Assembly (NCBI GenBank): GCA_023433265.1
Contig: JAEZDR010000023.1
Span: 1-46,605 of the forward strand
Direction: 5' to 3'
Length of the DNA stretch: 46,605 bases
Source of the DNA: Bacteroidota bacterium
Lineage (GTDB): Bacteria > Bacteroidota > Bacteroidia > Chitinophagales > Chitinophagaceae
Part shown: positions 44,481 to 46,605 of the stretch, piece after piece
Layout: each line of letters begins with the position of its first letter
Numbering within the stretch: the first letter of the stretch is position 1
Notes under the pieces: model-generated
Database searches by the model: none
What the model was told of the DNA's origin: nothing
The model's input: only the letters and a program-made list of their open reading frames with translations
Program-made: the position numbers and the translations under genes

Positions 44481-46055
44481 ATGAAACGCTATTATCAAAC
44501 AGCAGTAGGAACTATTTTCTGCATATTACTATTTGGGCTTACCACTTTGGCACAGGTTGCAATCAATACAACCAACAGTGCCCCCGATCCCACGGCTATG
44601 CTCGATGTAAGCAGTAGCTCCAAAGGACTGCTGATACCCCGGTTAACCGAAGCACAGCGCCTCGCTATTTCAGGTCCTGCAACGGGCTTATTCATATACC
44701 AAACCGATGGGTTGCAAGGATTGTACTATAATGCAGGTTCGGCACTATCACCAGATTGGAAACGCATCGTAAATGATGGTCTGGGCCTAAATGGTACTAC
44801 AGGGCAAACCATTTGGCATAATGGCACTGGCTGGGAAGCCGCATCTTATTTGAATATAAACGCTACCGGCAATGTTGGAATCGGTACTTCTGCTGGTTCT
44901 GATTTGCTTACTTTGTCACAAACAAACAGTGCCAGGGCACTTTACTTACAAATCGGAGGTGCGTCCAACAGCTCAAATGTTTTGGAAGCCCTTACCTATG
45001 GAACTGGCAATGCAGGAGTATTTTCCATTTCTAATACCGGCAACAGCAGCAATGCTTTGTATGCTTCCACTAATGGTACAGGTTGGGCAGCGGCATTCTA
45101 TGGCGGTACCTTAGTAAGAGGTCGCGGAACCACGAATTCTACGCAGGCATTTCGGATCGAAAACTCTACTGGATCATCACTTCTTAGAGTTTTCGATAAC
45201 GGCAATGCCGCTTTAGGTGCCGTCTCTGCGCTTAACTATGGCGGTTACAGCTCAGTAGGCAGCTTAGCTAATAAAAGAGGTTTAACCATCGCGTCTGCCA
45301 CCAGCTATACTGCCGACGCACCGGCTGTTCTTGAGTTGGTTGGATCTGCGACTAATGTAGGTGAAGAATTGGGAATGCTTGAATTTTTACACCAGTCAAG
45401 TAACGGCAGTACTTACAATGTAGCACGCATAGCTGCAATACGCGAAAACGCTAATCCCACTTATACAGCAATCGCATTTTACACTCGTAAACTAGCCACA
45501 TTAAGTGAAAGGGCACGAATTACCAACGATGGATACTTTCATCCAACTTCAGACGGCACACAATACCTCGGTCTCAGTACCCATAGGTGGTTGGCAGTTT
45601 ATGCTACCAATGGCACTATTCAAACTTCAGACAGGAGGCTAAAGAATAATATTAAACCTATACGGTATGGCTTAGAGGAAGTACTAAAAATGCAGCCTGT
45701 TAGTTATAATTGGAAGCAAGATGGCAAAAGCAAAATAGGGTTGATAGCACAAGATGTGCAGGCTTTGGTTCCGGAAGTTATTGAAGGCAAAGAAACCCCG
45801 AAAGAATACCTGGGTATGAACTATGCAGAATTAGTACCCGTGCTTATAAAGGCCATTCAGCAACAGCAGGAAATTATAAGTAAACAGGAGAAAAAACTGC
45901 AAAGCAACGATGAACAACATAACCGATTAGTCACGCAACAAGCTACCCTACGGGCAGAGTTGGATGCATTGAAAGCCCGTTTCATGGAACTCACTAAATC
46001 GCTAGAAACACTATTACCTGCTAAAATGGCAACAGCCCAACCAGAGGTGCAATAA
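44481..46055 (+). CDS. Tail-fibre-like surface protein with S74 self-cleaving chaperone
   Basis: The 524-residue protein shares the first 100 residues with its upstream neighbour ('VAINTTNSAPDPTAMLDVSS'). It ends with a peptidase S74 (endosialidase-type) chaperone domain: 'TSDRRLKNNIKPI' with the S-D-x-R-x-K motif at Ser383-Lys388, 'KIGLIAQDVQALVPEV', 'LGMNYAELVPVLIKAIQ'. A long coiled coil of about 70 residues follows. Such domains help trimeric beta-helix fibres fold and then cleave themselves off. A surface adhesin or fibre is likely; it could also derive from a phage. Confidence 0.88.
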   Translation: MKRYYQTAVGTIFCILLFGLTTLAQVAINTTNSAPDPTAMLDVSSSSKGLLIPRLTEAQRLAISGPATGLFIYQTDGLQGLYYNAGSALSPDWKRIVNDGLGLNGTTGQTIWHNGTGWEAASYLNINATGNVGIGTSAGSDLLTLSQTNSARALYLQIGGASNSSNVLEALTYGTGNAGVFSISNTGNSSNALYASTNGTGWAAAFYGGTLVRGRGTTNSTQAFRIENSTGSSLLRVFDNGNAALGAVSALNYGGYSSVGSLANKRGLTIASATSYTADAPAVLELVGSATNVGEELGMLEFLHQSSNGSTYNVARIAAIRENANPTYTAIAFYTRKLATLSERARITNDGYFHPTSDGTQYLGLSTHRWLAVYATNGTIQTSDRRLKNNIKPIRYGLEEVLKMQPVSYNWKQDGKSKIGLIAQDVQALVPEVIEGKETPKEYLGMNYAELVPVLIKAIQQQQEIISKQEKKLQSNDEQHNRLVTQQATLRAELDALKARFMELTKSLETLLPAKMATAQPEVQ

Positions 46056-46063
46056 TCGCAGGC

Positions 46064-46605
46064 CTATCGGGTCTTCTTCTTTAAGGTATTTACCTGCTGC
46101 TGCAGGTTGCTAACCAGTCCCGCTAGTTGACCAACGTCCCAGCGTGGCTGCATATTCGTTTTTGAAATAACGAGTTGAGCTTTCCATATTTCAACTACGT
46201 CTTCTACAGGAACAGTATAGGGTTCATAAACAGGGTTATCGCTTACCAGGGTAAGCCTTGTTTTAGATCTTGTTTTTTCTACCCGCTTATATACAATACC
46301 ATCATTACGCGATACAAGAATATAGGTGTTGTTACTTTTCAAATCCTCCATATCCTCAAGCCTCTCACCTACTATCACACTTCCGCTCGGCGTGGGAAGC
46401 ATGCTATCCCCGGTAATTTCAAAAGCGCGGTAATTACCCGGCGCCAGCATGGGTAGCGTAAAAGTGTTTAGCTCATCTATAAACTCAGGATCTGCGTATC
46501 CGTTAAGGTAACCTGCAGCCGCCTTAACAGGTACAAACGTTATAGCGTTCACATCCGAGCTCATTTTCATCTTGCGCCGCTTATCCAGGTAGGTGCCAGC
46601 CTTTT
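46064..46605 (-). CDS. LexA/S24-type regulator, N-terminus cut by window end
   Basis: The frame stays open to the right edge, and the ATG at 46570 is only internal. Visible are a basic stretch 'YLDKRRKM', a putative autocleavage site 'AAAGY' (Ala-Gly), the nucleophilic serine in 'EITGDSMLPTPSG', and the lysine in 'DGIVYKRVEK', as in LexA and UmuD-like proteins. A helix-turn-helix domain is expected in the missing part. Such a repressor may control the imu cassette 6 kb away. It is convergent with the S74 protein gene, with 8 bases between. Confidence 0.85.
   Translation of the reverse strand, partial: KAGTYLDKRRKMKMSSDVNAITFVPVKAAAGYLNGYADPEFIDELNTFTLPMLAPGNYRAFEITGDSMLPTPSGSVIVGERLEDMEDLKSNNTYILVSRNDGIVYKRVEKTRSKTRLTLVSDNPVYEPYTVPVEDVVEIWKAQLVISKTNMQPRWDVGQLAGLVSNLQQQVNTLKKKTR

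Overview
The window looks like chromosomal DNA of a Bacteroidota bacterium, most probably a Chitinophagaceae relative. Type IX secretion (T9SS) sorting tails, a DUF4369/TlpA thioredoxin, DUF3109, an imuA-imuB-dnaE2 cassette and TAnnTTTG-like -7 boxes just before several start codons all point that way. The lineage is inferred from gene content, not from a marker phylogeny.

Layout. 1-543: edge of an insertion sequence, a heptamer repeat and no other gene. 544-8751: three large secreted-protein genes with T9SS tails. The first, an M43-like metalloprotease with Ig-like and beta-helix regions, is broken by a frameshift and probably an internal deletion. The other two are tandem paralogues that share an almost identical 3' block. 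9033-11718: efp, accB, accC (translation factor and biotin part of acetyl-CoA carboxylase). 11886-15161: tight group of DUF3109, LutB-like and polysaccharide deacetylase genes. 15154-18574 (minus): TlpA-like thioredoxin and SurA-like PPIase. 18680-24313: RNA methyltransferase, an active rhomboid, a catalytically altered rhomboid, and two membrane-anchored endonuclease/exonuclease/phosphatase proteins. 24856-28795: gyrA and a secreted helical protein. 29088-34410: TerC, a serine hydrolase, PolX and arginase. 34735-40167 (minus): dnaE2, imuB, imuA, an SOS-type mutagenesis cassette. 40256-42320: three genes of unknown function. 42775-46055: two tail-fibre-like surface proteins, one with an S74 chaperone. 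46064-46605: a LexA/S24-type regulator cut by the window end.

The most unusual signal is not a gene. Four intergenic gaps (21856-21921, 24431-24584, 34499-34553, 42378-42454) each hold a degenerate tandem array with an exact 11-bp period. The sequence differs at each locus, but a GC core (GC, or a close variant in the weaker units) recurs in fixed phase. The largest has 14 units without an indel and lies upstream of gyrA. I know of no named element with these properties. Other points of interest are a palindrome placed inside the predicted promoter of the mutagenesis cassette, an EF-P with Arg32 in the modification loop, a PolX without the polymerase motif, a rhomboid without its Ser/His, and a duplication scar that carries the tail of the neighbouring gene.
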